A stretch of DNA of 64,000 nucleotides from Bowmanella dokdonensis. GTDB lineage: Bacteria; Pseudomonadota; Gammaproteobacteria; Enterobacterales; Alteromonadaceae. Positions 51,838 to 62,242 of this stretch are shown one piece after another. The stretch lies in assembly GCF_017254865.1 (NCBI RefSeq), contig NZ_JAFKCV010000002.1, forward strand, positions 103,740 to 167,739. Reading direction: 5' to 3'. A model generated the notes under the pieces. The model worked only from the letters and a program-made list of their open reading frames with translations. It was not told where the DNA came from and made no database searches. Each line of letters opens with the position of its first letter. The first letter of the stretch is position 1. The position numbers and the translations under genes were made by a program.

Positions 51838-52302
51838 ATGCACAAGGATTACATCCAGGTTCGAGTGGAGAACTTTTCCCTGGCCGAAGAGTACCTGCAG
51901 TTGTGTGCCGGAAACAGACAGGATGGGGCAGTAGTGACCTTTGTGGGACTGGTGCGGGATTTCAACCAAGATGCCACCGTCGAGTCCCTGTTTCTCGAAC
52001 ACTATCCTGCCATGACGGATAAGAGCCTGCGAGGCATCATTCAGGATGCCCGCCAGCGCTGGAATCTGGGTCGTATTCGTCTGATCCACAGAGTGGGGAA
52101 TCTCACACTGGGCGACCAGATCGTCTTTGTGGGCGTCAGTGCCAGGCATCGGGGAGATGCCTTTTGTGCCTGCGAGTTTATTATGGACAACCTAAAAGCC
52201 CGGGCCCCTTTCTGGAAAAAGGAAGGTACCCCTTCAGGCGACCGGTGGGTTGAAGCCAGACAAACCGATCAGGATAAAGCCAGGTGGTGGGCAACCCGCT
52301 GA
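51838..52302 (+). CDS. moaE: molybdopterin synthase large subunit MoaE
   Basis: 154 aa catalytic subunit. FVGLVRDFN, LEHYPAMTDK and the catalytic-lysine segment KARAPFWKKE are the known MoaE landmarks. Adjacent to moaD with no gap. Last gene of the cluster; no clear terminator follows before fabA. Confidence 0.96.
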   Translation: MHKDYIQVRVENFSLAEEYLQLCAGNRQDGAVVTFVGLVRDFNQDATVESLFLEHYPAMTDKSLRGIIQDARQRWNLGRIRLIHRVGNLTLGDQIVFVGVSARHRGDAFCACEFIMDNLKARAPFWKKEGTPSGDRWVEARQTDQDKARWWATR

Positions 52303-52439
52303 ACACCTGCCGTACCTGTGTTCACAAAAGTATCATCCGGCGAAGGTTGCAAAAGAGTATGCTCTGTTATTGGGCTTAGGCCTGCAATCTGAAGGATTAA
52401 CAGGCAGTTCTCGGATAAACCGACTGTTCAGAGTTGTTT

Positions 52440-52457
52440 AGCGTACGAGTGTTCGCT
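52440..52457. promoter_or_regulatory. FabR operator of fabA
   Basis: AGCGTACGAGTGTTCGCT closely matches the FabR palindrome known from E. coli fabA and fabB (AGCGTACACGTGTTCGCT type). It lies 36 bp before the fabA ATG. Shows unsaturated-fatty-acid feedback on fabA. Confidence 0.8.
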
Positions 52458-52493
52458 AAATTAGTTCGCTGATTTTAATAAACCAAGTGGATT

Positions 52494-53012
52494 ATGACCT
52501 TAGACAAAAACAGTTTTAGTAAAGAAGACCTGCTGGCCTGCAGCCGCGGCGAACTCTTCGGACCGGGCAACAGCCAGTTGCCCGCACCGAATATGCTGAT
52601 GATGGACAGAATTGTGAGTATTACCGAGGACGGCGGGGAGCACGGCAAGGGCCAGATCGTGGCTGAGCTGGATATCAGTCCTGACCTCTGGTTCTTCGAC
52701 TGTCATTTCCCCGGCGACCCGGTTATGCCTGGCTGCCTGGGCCTGGATGCCATGTGGCAGTTGGTCGGTTTTTTCCTGGGTTGGTCCGGTGGCCCGGGCA
52801 AAGGTCGCGCTTTGGGCGTGGGTGAAGTGAAGTTTACCGGCCAGATACTGCCCACGGCCCAAAAGGTAACTTACCGGATTACCATGAAACGGGTTATCAA
52901 GCGTAAGCTGTTTATGGGGATGGCTGATGGAATAGTCGAGGTAGATGGTCGCCCCATATACGAGGCAAAGGATCTTAAAGTGGGTCTGTTTCAGGACACC
53001 AGCAACTTCTAA
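52494..53012 (+). CDS. fabA: 3-hydroxydecanoyl-ACP dehydratase/isomerase FabA
   Basis: 172 aa hot-dog-fold enzyme that introduces the cis double bond of unsaturated fatty acids. Catalytic His in [20 protein letters not shown] (about residues 69-88) and the matching Asp are present. Full-length for the family. FabR operator upstream, terminator downstream, rmf convergent beyond it. Confidence 0.97.
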   Translation: MTLDKNSFSKEDLLACSRGELFGPGNSQLPAPNMLMMDRIVSITEDGGEHGKGQIVAELDISPDLWFFDCHFPGDPVMPGCLGLDAMWQLVGFFLGWSGGPGKGRALGVGEVKFTGQILPTAQKVTYRITMKRVIKRKLFMGMADGIVEVDGRPIYEAKDLKVGLFQDTSNF

Positions 53013-53038
53013 TCGTTTTTACCGGCCCCAGACAGTCG

Positions 53039-53064
53039 AAAGCCCCTTTACTGGGGCTTTGTTG
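53039..53064. terminator. terminator between fabA and rmf
   Basis: AAAGCCCC-TTTACT-GGGGCTTT, an 8-bp symmetrical stem between the converging genes; usable in both directions. Confidence 0.75.
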
Positions 53065-53072
53065 TTGATGAT

Positions 53073-53249
53073 TTAGCGATTTGCCAGCCCGATACTTCGA
53101 TCTTCCTGTGCGGCTCTCCATCCCCCTAGCCATTGAGAGCGAATGTCGGTGGACTGATAAGGACAATTTTCTTTGGAACGACCCGAGATGCCTGCTTGAT
53201 AGCCCTTTGCGTGGGCCCGAGAGAGTTTATCTCTTTTTTGTCTTTTCAT
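53073..53249 (-). CDS. rmf: ribosome modulation factor Rmf
   Basis: 58 aa, basic, below usual length cutoffs. N-terminus MKRQKRDKLSRAHAKGYQAG, then GRSKENCPY and RSQWLGGWREA-type ending (here RSQWLGGWRAA), as in E. coli Rmf. GAGG precedes the ATG. Converts 70S ribosomes into inactive 100S dimers in stationary phase. Its position next to fabA is conserved in Gammaproteobacteria. Confidence 0.95.
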   Translation of the reverse strand: MKRQKRDKLSRAHAKGYQAGISGRSKENCPYQSTDIRSQWLGGWRAAQEDRSIGLANR

Positions 53250-53491
53250 CTAAATACCTCATCCATAATGATTGAAGGCGTGATCTTGCGACCACCTATA
53301 TGTGATAGAGGATTTAGTGAATTGGTTCAACGACACTTGGGAAAGTCAATAATTGACATTTTTTAACCAACTGAAATGGCGTTATATTTTCCTTACATCA
53401 ATTTGTCATATTTATGCAATATTTTTCAGCCAATTGGAATAATCCAGTATTGGCAGGCTTTTCACTGTACCTGTAGGTATAGCCAAGAGAG
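53250..53491. other. AT-rich region upstream of rmf
   Basis: With the terminator at 53492 this makes about 300 bp without a gene. It holds the rmf promoter region, including a small palindrome GTCAATAATTGAC near 53345. I cannot name a regulator site. Confidence 0.4.
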
Positions 53492-53528
53492 TAAAAAATA
53501 AAAAAAGCAGGGAAGTTACCCGCCCTGC
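53492..53528 (-). terminator. rho-independent terminator after the DUF3466 gene
   Basis: On the minus strand GCAGGG and CCCTGC arms with a 10-nt loop are followed by a run of T residues interrupted once (53492-53506). Lies 25 bp beyond the stop codon. Confidence 0.8.
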
Positions 53529-53553
53529 CTTGTCAGCCAAAGGTGTAAAAGTA

Positions 53554-55236
53554 TCAGTTTTTGCGACGGATACCGGCAAATCCCAGTAAAGCCAGCATAA
53601 ACCAGCCCAAACCAGCTCCCTGCCGCTCGGTTTTTGGTTCTTCAAGTTCGCAATTGTCTATTTCGCCCCCAGGGACAGGCACCAGTTTTACTGCGACTAC
53701 TGCATCTTCCATAATCTGGTTACCCGCCTCATCCAGTATCGGCTCGCCGGTAATGTCAAGTCGCGCACGGGTGACCACTGCCGTGGCGGCAATCTCCCCC
53801 GCATTGTTAATGTCGTTGCCCTGCACCAGGGTATAGGGGCTGTTACAGGCCACCAGGTCATTCAGGTCCTGGAAGCTTTGCTCATTGTGGTCATAAATAA
53901 AGGCATGCCGACGACGGACCGAGTTACCGATAACAGTCTCCACTTCCCCCTCGCCCACTACCAGGCCGTTGTCATTGATGGCTCTGGCCACGCTGGCGGA
54001 ACCGGGGAAAAAGTCGGCAGGAAATGTCAGGCTTTGTTCATCAAAATCATAGACATAGAATTTGCTGCGCCGATAACCGTTGATTGTCTTGGTGGCATGG
54101 CCTACCACTTGGTTGTGATTATTGATGCCAAGGGCAGTACTGCCAATGTATTCCTGATCGTCAATAAAACCACTGACCTGGTCCTCACCATGAAAAACCG
54201 CTGCAAAAGAAGTGACGGAATCCGTGTCCCGGTATCTGTGACTGGCCTGACCTACTGCCACGCCTTGGTCGTTAATATCCAACGCATAAGATCCATACAG
54301 GTTGGTGTCGTCGCTGGCCGGTTCAAACAACAGACCAAAAGTACGAGTTTCGAGTATATTACCTTCGCTGTCCAGCGCCCAAATAGCTGCGCGACTCTTG
54401 TAAAAAGAGTCCAGACTGGCGTTCCCGGTAAGATTAGTGACGGCGTTGTTTTTGCAAACCTCTTCGGGAATATCTCCGCGGATTTCTTCATCTTCACAAC
54501 GTTCAACCGCGTCTTCCACTGTGGTGCCGGCTTCGATGGTCATAAAGCCCGCCACCAGCAGATTATCTGAAATGGCCCTTGCATCACTGCGTCCACCCAG
54601 TGAACTGTCAGTGGGCTCAAGTTCCACCACCTGGTTGTCCAGTTTGACAAAGCCACGCCGGCTGAAGTCCCTGACTACAAAGGTAATATTATCCTCAGCC
54701 TCGTTCACATAGTCTATTTTGCGGTATGGTGCGCTGGCTGAGCCTACAGAAATACCGTTAGCATTCACGTCAAACAGGTAAAGATCTGTACTCCCTGTTA
54801 ATTCACCCAGACTCGGCTCGACTACATCGAAAGCCACCACAGGATCGCTGCCCTGGCTATCGGCCAGATGTCCCTCATAATTGCCAATCTTCTGGAAAAG
54901 GGGATTGTTACGCAGGCTGTCGCTTTTCAGATAGTTATAAATAATGGCCAGATCAGTACTGCTGATATTGCCGTTCATCACCGCTTCCGGATCATCCAAT
55001 AGCCCTTGCAGGGTCTCATTCTCTTCCAGATTCAGTAGCTCCAAATCGATGACTGGATTAAAGGGACTCTGCACCGTGACAGCCACCTGACCTTGTTCAC
55101 TGATGGCATTGGCATAGCTATAGACCCCCTCGTCCTTGGAACCCAGTTCCACCACCTGATAGGTGGCCGCCGTCAGACCGGAGACAAATAGGGAGAGGCT
55201 GAGGGTGGAGAGTGGAAGTAACCTTGTTGTTATCAT
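53554..55236 (-). CDS. DUF3466 protein with GlyGly-CTERM anchor
   Basis: 560 aa exported protein. Signal peptide ends SGLTAATYQ. The body is built of repeats like 'INDNGLVVGE', 'INNHNQVVGHA', 'INDQGVAVGQA' of a predicted beta-propeller-like extracellular domain (DUF3466). The C-terminus GAGLGWFMLALLGFAGIRRK is a GlyGly-CTERM sorting tail: glycine-rich, one helix, then a basic end, processed by rhombosortase in known systems. Function unknown. The gene is a usual neighbour of uup and rlmKL in Alteromonas and Vibrio relatives. Confidence 0.85.
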   Translation of the reverse strand: MITTRLLPLSTLSLSLFVSGLTAATYQVVELGSKDEGVYSYANAISEQGQVAVTVQSPFNPVIDLELLNLEENETLQGLLDDPEAVMNGNISSTDLAIIYNYLKSDSLRNNPLFQKIGNYEGHLADSQGSDPVVAFDVVEPSLGELTGSTDLYLFDVNANGISVGSASAPYRKIDYVNEAEDNITFVVRDFSRRGFVKLDNQVVELEPTDSSLGGRSDARAISDNLLVAGFMTIEAGTTVEDAVERCEDEEIRGDIPEEVCKNNAVTNLTGNASLDSFYKSRAAIWALDSEGNILETRTFGLLFEPASDDTNLYGSYALDINDQGVAVGQASHRYRDTDSVTSFAAVFHGEDQVSGFIDDQEYIGSTALGINNHNQVVGHATKTINGYRRSKFYVYDFDEQSLTFPADFFPGSASVARAINDNGLVVGEGEVETVIGNSVRRRHAFIYDHNEQSFQDLNDLVACNSPYTLVQGNDINNAGEIAATAVVTRARLDITGEPILDEAGNQIMEDAVVAVKLVPVPGGEIDNCELEEPKTERQGAGLGWFMLALLGFAGIRRKN

Positions 55237-55249
55237 TGGATATCCTGTT

Positions 55250-57160
55250 TTACTGCTCGGTCATGCTGTCTAGTTCTTCCCACCTGGCAAAAGCCTGCTC
55301 CAGCTCTTCCTGTGTGTGGGCAAGCTGTTCCAGCATAGCGGTGGTTTGTTTGGCTTCCTGTTTGAAAAAGTCCGGACCGTTCACGACTTCTTCCAGGGCC
55401 GAGATCTTCTGCTCCAGTGCTTCGATCTTGGCGGGTAGCTCATCAAGCTCCAGTTGCAGCTTGTATGATAGCTTCTTCGCCTTACGCAAAGAAGCTTTGC
55501 CGGTTTGACTTTGCCCTGCAGATTTAGTTTCCGTTACACGGGCTTTTTCTTGTTCACTTTGACGCTGACCGTACCAGGCCTGGATATCGGCATAGCCGCC
55601 GACAAATTCACGTATCTTGCCCTGGCCTTCGAAGTACAGGCTGGAAGTCACCACGTTGTCGACAAACTCCCGGTCATGGCTAACCAGGATGACCGTTCCC
55701 GGGTATTGGGTAAGGGTTTCTTCCAGCAATTCCAGGGTTTCAACATCCAGGTCGTTGGTGGGTTCGTCGAGGATCAACAGGTTGCTTGGCTTGGCCAGCA
55801 ACTTGGCGAGTAGCAGGCGGTTACGCTCACCTCCTGACAAGGAGTGCACCGGTGCCAGAATTCTGTCCGGCGTAAACAGATAGTCTTGCAAGTAACTGAT
55901 GGCATGGCGGGTGCGTCCGTTGATGGTAATGTCTTTCTTGCCATCGGCCACCGCATCGATCACTGTGCTGTCTGGATCCAGCGCCTGACGGTGCTGATCG
56001 AAATAGGCCAGTTCCAGGTTGGTGCCGCGGCGGACTGTTCCGGCATCAGGAGTGAGATCACCAAGCAGGAGTTTGATCAGCGTGCTTTTACCACAGCCAT
56101 TGGGCCCGATAAGCGCCAGCTTGTCACCGCGAAAAACGCTGAGATCGAGCCCCTGCACTATCTGTTGGTCACCGATACGGTAATCAAGCCCTTGGGTCTC
56201 AAACACCATCTTACCGGAAGACTGGCTGTCGGCCAGACTGACTCTGGCGGAGCCCTGTCTGCTTTGACGCTGGGCCCGTTCCTGGCGCAGCGCTTTCAGT
56301 GCTCTGACCCTGCCTTCATTACGGGTGCGTCTGGCCTTGATACCTTGCCTGATCCAGGTCTCCTCTTCTGATAACCGCTTGTCAAAAAGGGCATTCTGGG
56401 TTTCCTCAACCAGGAGATCTTCGGCTTTTTTTTGCAGATACGTTGCGTAGTTTCCGGGATAGCTGGTCAACTGGCCGCGATCCAGATCAAGAATGCGGGT
56501 GGCGATATGGCGGATAAAAGCCCGATCATGGCTGACAAACACCACCGTACCCTTAAAATCCAGCAGGACGTTTTCCAGCCACTGTATACTTTGTATGTCG
56601 AGGTGGTTGGTGGGTTCGTCCAGCAGCAGAATATCCGGATCACTGACCAATGCCTTGGCCAGCGCCGCCTTGCGTCGCCAGCCGCCGGACAGGGAGGCCA
56701 GTGAATCATTGGCCGGCAATTCCAGATGCTGCAGTACCTGCTCAATCCGCTGTTCCAACCGCCAGGCATCCAGGTGCTCAAGCTCTGATTGCAGGCGCTC
56801 GAGCTTTTTCAGATTTGCTTCGCTGGGGTCTCTTTCCACCTCGGCTATCTGATGGGCATAGGCCTTTAGCAATTCGCCGGACTCGGCCAGCCCTTCGGCG
56901 ACAAAATCGAAAATGGACTGCTCATGCTGCATGGGCGGGTCCTGCTCTAGGCGGGCAATGACAATACCGCCACTTAACAGGCGCTGGCCGTCATCCAGTT
57001 GCGACTCACCGGCTATCACTTTAAGCAGAGTGGATTTGCCACAGCCGTTACGGCCAACCAGACACAGACGTTCATTGGACTGGATCACCAGTTCGGCTTT
57101 ATCCAGCAGTTTATGGGTGCCAAATGCCAGTTGGGCATTTTTCAGTTGCAACAGGCTCAA
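55250..57160 (-). CDS. uup: ABC-F ATPase Uup
   Basis: 636 aa soluble protein with two ABC domains. Walker A motifs GRNGCGKST (about 36) and GPNGCGKST (about 355), signatures LSGGWRRKAALAKAL and LSGGERNRLLLAKLL, and Walker B LLLDEPTNHLD and LILDEPTNDLD. A basic inter-domain linker and a C-terminal coiled coil (about 545-630) identify Uup among ABC-F proteins. Linked to ribosome function and to suppression of precise transposon excision. Overlapped by the upstream glutaredoxin gene. Confidence 0.95.
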   Translation of the reverse strand: MSLLQLKNAQLAFGTHKLLDKAELVIQSNERLCLVGRNGCGKSTLLKVIAGESQLDDGQRLLSGGIVIARLEQDPPMQHEQSIFDFVAEGLAESGELLKAYAHQIAEVERDPSEANLKKLERLQSELEHLDAWRLEQRIEQVLQHLELPANDSLASLSGGWRRKAALAKALVSDPDILLLDEPTNHLDIQSIQWLENVLLDFKGTVVFVSHDRAFIRHIATRILDLDRGQLTSYPGNYATYLQKKAEDLLVEETQNALFDKRLSEEETWIRQGIKARRTRNEGRVRALKALRQERAQRQSRQGSARVSLADSQSSGKMVFETQGLDYRIGDQQIVQGLDLSVFRGDKLALIGPNGCGKSTLIKLLLGDLTPDAGTVRRGTNLELAYFDQHRQALDPDSTVIDAVADGKKDITINGRTRHAISYLQDYLFTPDRILAPVHSLSGGERNRLLLAKLLAKPSNLLILDEPTNDLDVETLELLEETLTQYPGTVILVSHDREFVDNVVTSSLYFEGQGKIREFVGGYADIQAWYGQRQSEQEKARVTETKSAGQSQTGKASLRKAKKLSYKLQLELDELPAKIEALEQKISALEEVVNGPDFFKQEAKQTTAMLEQLAHTQEELEQAFARWEELDSMTEQ

Positions 57161-57393
57161 GATAAAAACTCGTTCAGGCTCTGGGCATCAAAAGGCCAGT
57201 ACAGTTCTCTGCCCTGACTGTCTTTGAGTACCGGAATAGAAAACTTGTACTGTTCAAACAGGCTATTGTCATAGGCGATATCCACCTTTTCCAATCGGCC
57301 TAGCTTGTCTGGCGCGGATTGCTTAAACAGCTCAAACGCCTCTTCGCATAGATGGCAGCCTTCGGTGCCATACAAAATCCAATTAGTCTGCAT
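57157..57393 (-). CDS. glutaredoxin-like protein
   Basis: 78 aa thioredoxin-fold protein with redox pair C13-H-L-C16, cis-Pro in FSIPVL and WPFDAQSLNEFL at the end. This is the short glutaredoxin-family (DUF836) type. Overlaps rlmKL and uup at either end, so it is translated as part of that operon. Substrate unknown. Confidence 0.88.
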   Translation of the reverse strand: MQTNWILYGTEGCHLCEEAFELFKQSAPDKLGRLEKVDIAYDNSLFEQYKFSIPVLKDSQGRELYWPFDAQSLNEFLS

Positions 57394-59488
57394 GGGTAAT
57401 CACCCAGCAATGATGGATTTTGGGGTTGCGTTTGAAATCCTCAGGCAGGGTCTGGCTGCTGATATTTTCAGCCTTCAGATGCAGCGCAGCCATTCCGTCT
57501 TCATCCAGTTTGAACTGGCGAAGGTTGTTTGAGAACAGAATGCGTCCGCCTCTTCTCAGGCAGACTTTTGCATCGGCCAGCAGGGCAATATGATCCCGCT
57601 GGACATCCCAGGTTCCTTCCATGCGCTTGGAATTGGAAAATGACGGCGGATCGATAAACATCAGATCATATTTTCCCGAATGTCCTTTGAGCCACTCCAG
57701 GCAATTGTCCTGCACAAAGCGGTACTGGTAGGGGTTGTTCAGGTCATTCAGGTCAAAATTGCGTTTGGCCCATTCCAGATAGGTCTTGGACATATCCACT
57801 GTGGTCACCGATTTGGCACCGCCCAGGGCGGCATGAACCGAAACCGTGCCGGTATAGGCAAACAGATTCAGCACCTCCGCGCCCTTCGCCCACTGCCGGA
57901 CCATCTGGCGGGTCTTACGGTGATCGAGAAACAGCCCCGTATCCAGATAGTCCTTCAGGTTGACCCAGAAACGGGCGCCGTTTTCGTATACCTCCAGGTA
58001 TTCTCTCTGTGTGGAGAGTTTCTCGTACTGATCTTTACCCTTCTGCTGCTGCCGTACCTTAAGGATAACCTTGTCATGCTCGACACCCAGCACGGCAGGA
58101 ATATGCATCAGCGCCTCCATCAGGCGCTTGCGGGTTTTACTTTCAGGAATATTTTTAGGCGCAGCGTATTCCTGCACCACCACCCAGTCGGCATAACGAT
58201 CCACGGCCAGGTTGTACTCGGGCAAATCGGCGTCATACAAACGGTAACAGTCACTGTCCAGATCCCTAATCCAGCTCTTGAGCTTGACCAGATTCTTGGC
58301 CAGGCGATTGGCAAAATCCTGTCCGGCTGCCGTTTGCTGGCGGATTTCACAATTTTTCTCATCCATGGAAAAGTTGACCAACTGACATTCGAGCTTGCCG
58401 TTCATCAACTTATAGTCCTTACCGGCCATCAGTTTCATCTGCCTGAGCAGATCACGGTTGGACGTCAGGATAGACAGCTGCCAGCCGGCGAAATGCCGTT
58501 TGAGCTGTTCTCCCCAGGCGCTGAACAGCGGCAGAAGCTGCGTCAGTTCGCCCAGCCGCTCCCCATAGGGTGGGTTGGTGACCAGATAACCCGGTCCGGC
58601 GGGGCATTGCCAGGCACAGGCATCCTCGCTGGAAAATTCAATATACTGCTGTACACCTGCAGTTGAGGCATTTTGTCTGGCAAGGCTGACCATGACCGGA
58701 TCGATATCATTGGCATAAAAGCGCTCAACGGGTTCGCACATCGCCTGACGGGCTTCATCAACAAGCCGCTGCCAGAGCTCAGGTTGGTGCTTTTTCCAGC
58801 CGTGGAAGCCCCAGTTTAACCGGTTCAAAGCTGGCGCCTGATTGCTGGCCATCATGACTGCTTCGATAACGATAGTGCCGGCGCCGCACATGGGGTCGGC
58901 CAGCACCTTGTCCCTATTTACTGTCCAGCCACTGCGATAGAGCATGGCCGCGGCAATATGTTCCTTGACGGGTGCGCTTCCGGCCCTGAGCCGGTAGTGA
59001 CGCTGATGCAGACTGCCCCCGCTCAAATCCAGGTAGATGCCCAGTTTGTCGCGCCATAACCGGCACTGTATACGAATATCGGGGCTGTCTTTACTGACAT
59101 TGGGCCGGCGTTCAAACAATTCCTGGAACTGATCGACTATGGCATCTTTAACCTTGAGCGCCCCAAACTGGCTGTTGTTGATGGCTTTGCTGGTACCGAT
59201 GAAATCCACCACAAAACTGTCGGTCACTGCAAACTGTGCAGACCAGTTGACTTTAGACGCCAGGGCATAAAGCTGCTCCGCATCCTGACATTCCCCTTCG
59301 GCCAGGGTCACCAGTACCCGGTTAGCCAGCCTGGACCACAGACACAGGCGATATGCATGGCTTAACTCGCCGTCAAACAACACCTGGCCGGGTTTGGTTC
59401 TAAGCTGCAGATCCGGGCAGAGTCTGGCGATTTCCTGCATCAGCAAATCATCCAGTCCCTTGGAGGTGGTGACGACAAATGAATACAT
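57383..59488 (-). CDS. rlmKL: bifunctional 23S rRNA methyltransferase RlmKL
   Basis: 701 aa. N-terminal THUMP domain (about 45-155), RlmL methyltransferase for G2445 with NPPYGERLG (about 310) and RlmK methyltransferase for G2069 with FAYTGTVSVHAALGGA and DPPSFSNSKRM (about 540-620). Full-length fusion typical of Gammaproteobacteria. Also known as rlmL. Confidence 0.96.
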   Translation of the reverse strand: MYSFVVTTSKGLDDLLMQEIARLCPDLQLRTKPGQVLFDGELSHAYRLCLWSRLANRVLVTLAEGECQDAEQLYALASKVNWSAQFAVTDSFVVDFIGTSKAINNSQFGALKVKDAIVDQFQELFERRPNVSKDSPDIRIQCRLWRDKLGIYLDLSGGSLHQRHYRLRAGSAPVKEHIAAAMLYRSGWTVNRDKVLADPMCGAGTIVIEAVMMASNQAPALNRLNWGFHGWKKHQPELWQRLVDEARQAMCEPVERFYANDIDPVMVSLARQNASTAGVQQYIEFSSEDACAWQCPAGPGYLVTNPPYGERLGELTQLLPLFSAWGEQLKRHFAGWQLSILTSNRDLLRQMKLMAGKDYKLMNGKLECQLVNFSMDEKNCEIRQQTAAGQDFANRLAKNLVKLKSWIRDLDSDCYRLYDADLPEYNLAVDRYADWVVVQEYAAPKNIPESKTRKRLMEALMHIPAVLGVEHDKVILKVRQQQKGKDQYEKLSTQREYLEVYENGARFWVNLKDYLDTGLFLDHRKTRQMVRQWAKGAEVLNLFAYTGTVSVHAALGGAKSVTTVDMSKTYLEWAKRNFDLNDLNNPYQYRFVQDNCLEWLKGHSGKYDLMFIDPPSFSNSKRMEGTWDVQRDHIALLADAKVCLRRGGRILFSNNLRQFKLDEDGMAALHLKAENISSQTLPEDFKRNPKIHHCWVITHAD

Positions 59489-59654
59489 GAAGGCCCTGAG
59501 TAAAATGAAAGGCCGGAATTATAAGGGAAACTAAGCCATTTGTATGGATCAATTTATGCCTTTGCCCAGAAAGCACTACCCAATCAGGAAGACTTGTTCT
59601 TTCCCTGCACTTGTCGCAGGATAACTGACTGGAAAGATTCAAGGTTTCTGACAA

Positions 59655-60443
59655 TTGCCCGTGACCAATTTGTTGCCTCTGCCGCGCCTGGCAGCCCTGA
59701 TATTGCTGTTGTTTGCCCGACCTCTGCTGGCCGGCCAGACTCAGGTTGCCGTGGCAGCCAATTTCAGCCAGACCATGCAACGTATTGTTGAGGATTTCCA
59801 GCAGCAATCCGGCCATCGGGTCGGGCTGTCATTTGGATCCTCCGGAAAGTTCTATGCGCAAATAAGACAGGGGGCCCCATTTGAAGTATTGCTGTCTGCC
59901 GACAGCGAAAAGCCGGCAGCACTGGAGAAGGCGGGACTGACGGTAAACGGACAACGCTTCACCTATGCCATGGGTACCCTTGCCCTTTGGTCTGCGCTGG
60001 ACAATATCTCCGTACAAGGAGCTGACATACTGTCCGGGGGCGACTTCAACCGACTGGCTCTGGCCAACCCGAGGCTGGCCCCCTACGGCCTTGCCGCAAT
60101 GCAGGTGCTGGACACACTGAAACTAACGCAGCTTACCCGCCATAAATGGGTGTTGGGTGAAAATATTGGCCAGACCTATCAGTTTGTCGCCACGGGAAAT
60201 GCTGAGTTGGGTTTTGTGGCCCTGTCGCAATTGCTTGCCCGGAATATTCCCTCCGATCAGTACTGGCAAATCCCTGCAACACTTCATCAACCCATCCGGC
60301 AGGATGCCGTACTGCTCAGCACAGGACGAAACAATCCCGCCGCCATCCAATTGCTGGCGTTTTTGCAGGGCGAGAAGGCGCGCAGGACTATCCGGGAGCA
60401 TGGCTATACCCTGCCTCCGGAGAAACCGGCAGTGCAACCCTGA
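59655..60443 (+). CDS. modA: molybdate-binding periplasmic protein ModA
   Basis: About 262 aa with an N-terminal signal peptide ending [43 protein letters not shown] and [22 protein letters not shown] are ModA landmarks, with Ser residues that bind the oxyanion. Start is uncertain: TTG 59655 (AAGG 10 bp before) or GTG 59661. Stop overlaps the modB start by 1 bp. I see no clear ModE operator before it. Confidence 0.93.
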   Translation: MPVTNLLPLPRLAALILLLFARPLLAGQTQVAVAANFSQTMQRIVEDFQQQSGHRVGLSFGSSGKFYAQIRQGAPFEVLLSADSEKPAALEKAGLTVNGQRFTYAMGTLALWSALDNISVQGADILSGGDFNRLALANPRLAPYGLAAMQVLDTLKLTQLTRHKWVLGENIGQTYQFVATGNAELGFVALSQLLARNIPSDQYWQIPATLHQPIRQDAVLLSTGRNNPAAIQLLAFLQGEKARRTIREHGYTLPPEKPAVQP

Positions 60444-61138
60444 TGCTGTTAACCGATCAGGACTGGCAGGCTATTCGGCTGACCCTGCATCTGGCTTCAG
60501 TGGTCACCCTGTTGTTACTGCTGATGGTCACCCCCCTGGCCTGGTGGCTGGCACAGACTCAGTCCCGTCTGAAAGCACCGGTCAGCGCTCTGGTCGCCAT
60601 GCCGCTGGTACTGCCGCCAACGGTGATCGGTTTTTACCTGTTGATCGCCATGGGGCCGGATGGATGGCTGGGTCAGGTTACCCAGGCTTTGGGTCTGGGA
60701 TTGTTGCCTTTTACGTTTGAAGGACTGGTTGTCGCCTCGCTGGTCTATTCCCTGCCCTTTGTCGTCCAACCAATCCAGAATGCCTTTGAGTCCATGGGAC
60801 AACGTCCCCTTGAGGTGGCAGCCACCTTGCGCGCCGGTCCCTGGGACCGATTCTTCACCATTGCCCTGCCCCAGGCCAGACGTGGTTTTTTCAGCGCTGC
60901 GGTACTGGGTTTTGCCCACACCATCGGTGAGTTTGGTGTGGTGTTGATGATAGGCGGAAATATCGCCGGAGAAACGCGCGTGGTCTCAGTACAGCTCTAC
61001 GACCATGTGGAAGCACTGCAGTACGAACAGGCTCACTGGCTGGCCGGTGTGATGCTGGTGCTATGTTTTACTCTGTTACTGGGCTTGTCGCTGGTCCAGA
61101 AACGTGCCGGCTGGTCGGGAATGAAATATGGTGCCTGA
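60443..61138 (+). CDS. modB: molybdate ABC transporter permease ModB
   Basis: 231 aa with five to six membrane helices and the EAA loop [22 protein letters not shown] (residues about 130-152). [13 protein letters not shown] is typical of ModB. Works with ModA and ModC. Overlaps modC by 11 bp. Confidence 0.95.
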   Translation: MLLTDQDWQAIRLTLHLASVVTLLLLLMVTPLAWWLAQTQSRLKAPVSALVAMPLVLPPTVIGFYLLIAMGPDGWLGQVTQALGLGLLPFTFEGLVVASLVYSLPFVVQPIQNAFESMGQRPLEVAATLRAGPWDRFFTIALPQARRGFFSAAVLGFAHTIGEFGVVLMIGGNIAGETRVVSVQLYDHVEALQYEQAHWLAGVMLVLCFTLLLGLSLVQKRAGWSGMKYGA

Positions 61139-62225
61139 ATCCAACGCCGATCAGATGCGTATCCATATCCGACTCGACTTCGCCGAAGACGGCTTTTCCC
61201 TCTGCCTGGATACCCGCCTTCCCCTGAAGGGGGTAACGGCCATATTTGGACGATCCGGTTCGGGCAAGACCAGCCTGTTGCGCTGCCTGGCCGGCCTGGA
61301 AACGCGCTGTCAGGGCAGTATTTATCTTGGTGATCAATGCTGGCAGGCAAAGGGATACCGTTTACCCACTCATAAGCGCCCCCTGGGCTATGTCTTCCAG
61401 GAAGCCAGCTTGTTTGAACATCTCAGTGTACGGGGCAATCTTGACTATGCACGTAAAAGAGCCTGGCAGCAGGTGACGGATGAAGAATACCACCACATTC
61501 TGGACCTGATGGGCATCGAGCCGCTGTTACAGCGCCGCTCTTACCAACTGTCCGGCGGTGAGCGCCAGCGGGTGGCCATTGCCCGGGCCCTTTTGATCAA
61601 ACCATCATTGTTATTGATGGACGAACCCCTGGCCGCTCTGGATCAGGCCCGCAAGCAGGAAATTCTGCCCTATCTCGAGCAACTCAAAGCCAACGCTCTG
61701 TTACCCATCCTCTACGTCAGTCACGCCCTGGAGGAAGTCAGCCGCCTTGCCGACACTCTGCTGGTACTGGAGAGCGGGCAACTCAAGGCACAGGGCGCAG
61801 CCGGCGCATTGCTGGCCAGCCTCGATTGTCCTTTACCCACTGGTGAAGAGCCGGGGGTTCTGCTTGAAGGCAGCATCGTCGAACGTGACCAGCAGTGGAA
61901 CTTAGTCAAAATAGCGTTTGATGGCGGGGAATTGTGGCTCAGCCAATCTGAAAGCTGGCATTCAGGGCCAATGCGGGTGAGAATCCTGGCCCGGGACGTC
62001 AGCCTGACGCTGGCCGAGCACCAGGACAGCAGCATACTCAACCGCCTGCCTGGGGTGGTCAGGGCCCTGCAAAAAGAATCCGATGGGGCCATGATACTGG
62101 TCCGTCTGTCGGTGGGAAACACGGCATTACTGGCAAGAATCAGCCGACGCTCGGCGGTGCACCTGGGGTTGTGTGAGGGAAAATCGGTGTGGGTGCAGAT
62201 TAAGTCGGCCGCCCTTGTGCGCTAG
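61128..62225 (+). CDS. modC: molybdate ABC transporter ATPase ModC
   Basis: 365 aa. Walker [10 protein letters not shown], signature [15 protein letters not shown], Walker [13 protein letters not shown], switch VSHALEE. The C-terminal 75 residues form a mop/TOBE oxyanion-binding domain (about 285-360). Its location in a housekeeping block serves the molybdoenzyme genes elsewhere in the window. Confidence 0.95.
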   Translation: MVPESNADQMRIHIRLDFAEDGFSLCLDTRLPLKGVTAIFGRSGSGKTSLLRCLAGLETRCQGSIYLGDQCWQAKGYRLPTHKRPLGYVFQEASLFEHLSVRGNLDYARKRAWQQVTDEEYHHILDLMGIEPLLQRRSYQLSGGERQRVAIARALLIKPSLLLMDEPLAALDQARKQEILPYLEQLKANALLPILYVSHALEEVSRLADTLLVLESGQLKAQGAAGALLASLDCPLPTGEEPGVLLEGSIVERDQQWNLVKIAFDGGELWLSQSESWHSGPMRVRILARDVSLTLAEHQDSSILNRLPGVVRALQKESDGAMILVRLSVGNTALLARISRRSAVHLGLCEGKSVWVQIKSAALVR

Positions 62226-62242
62226 CTAATCTGCAGGCCAGC

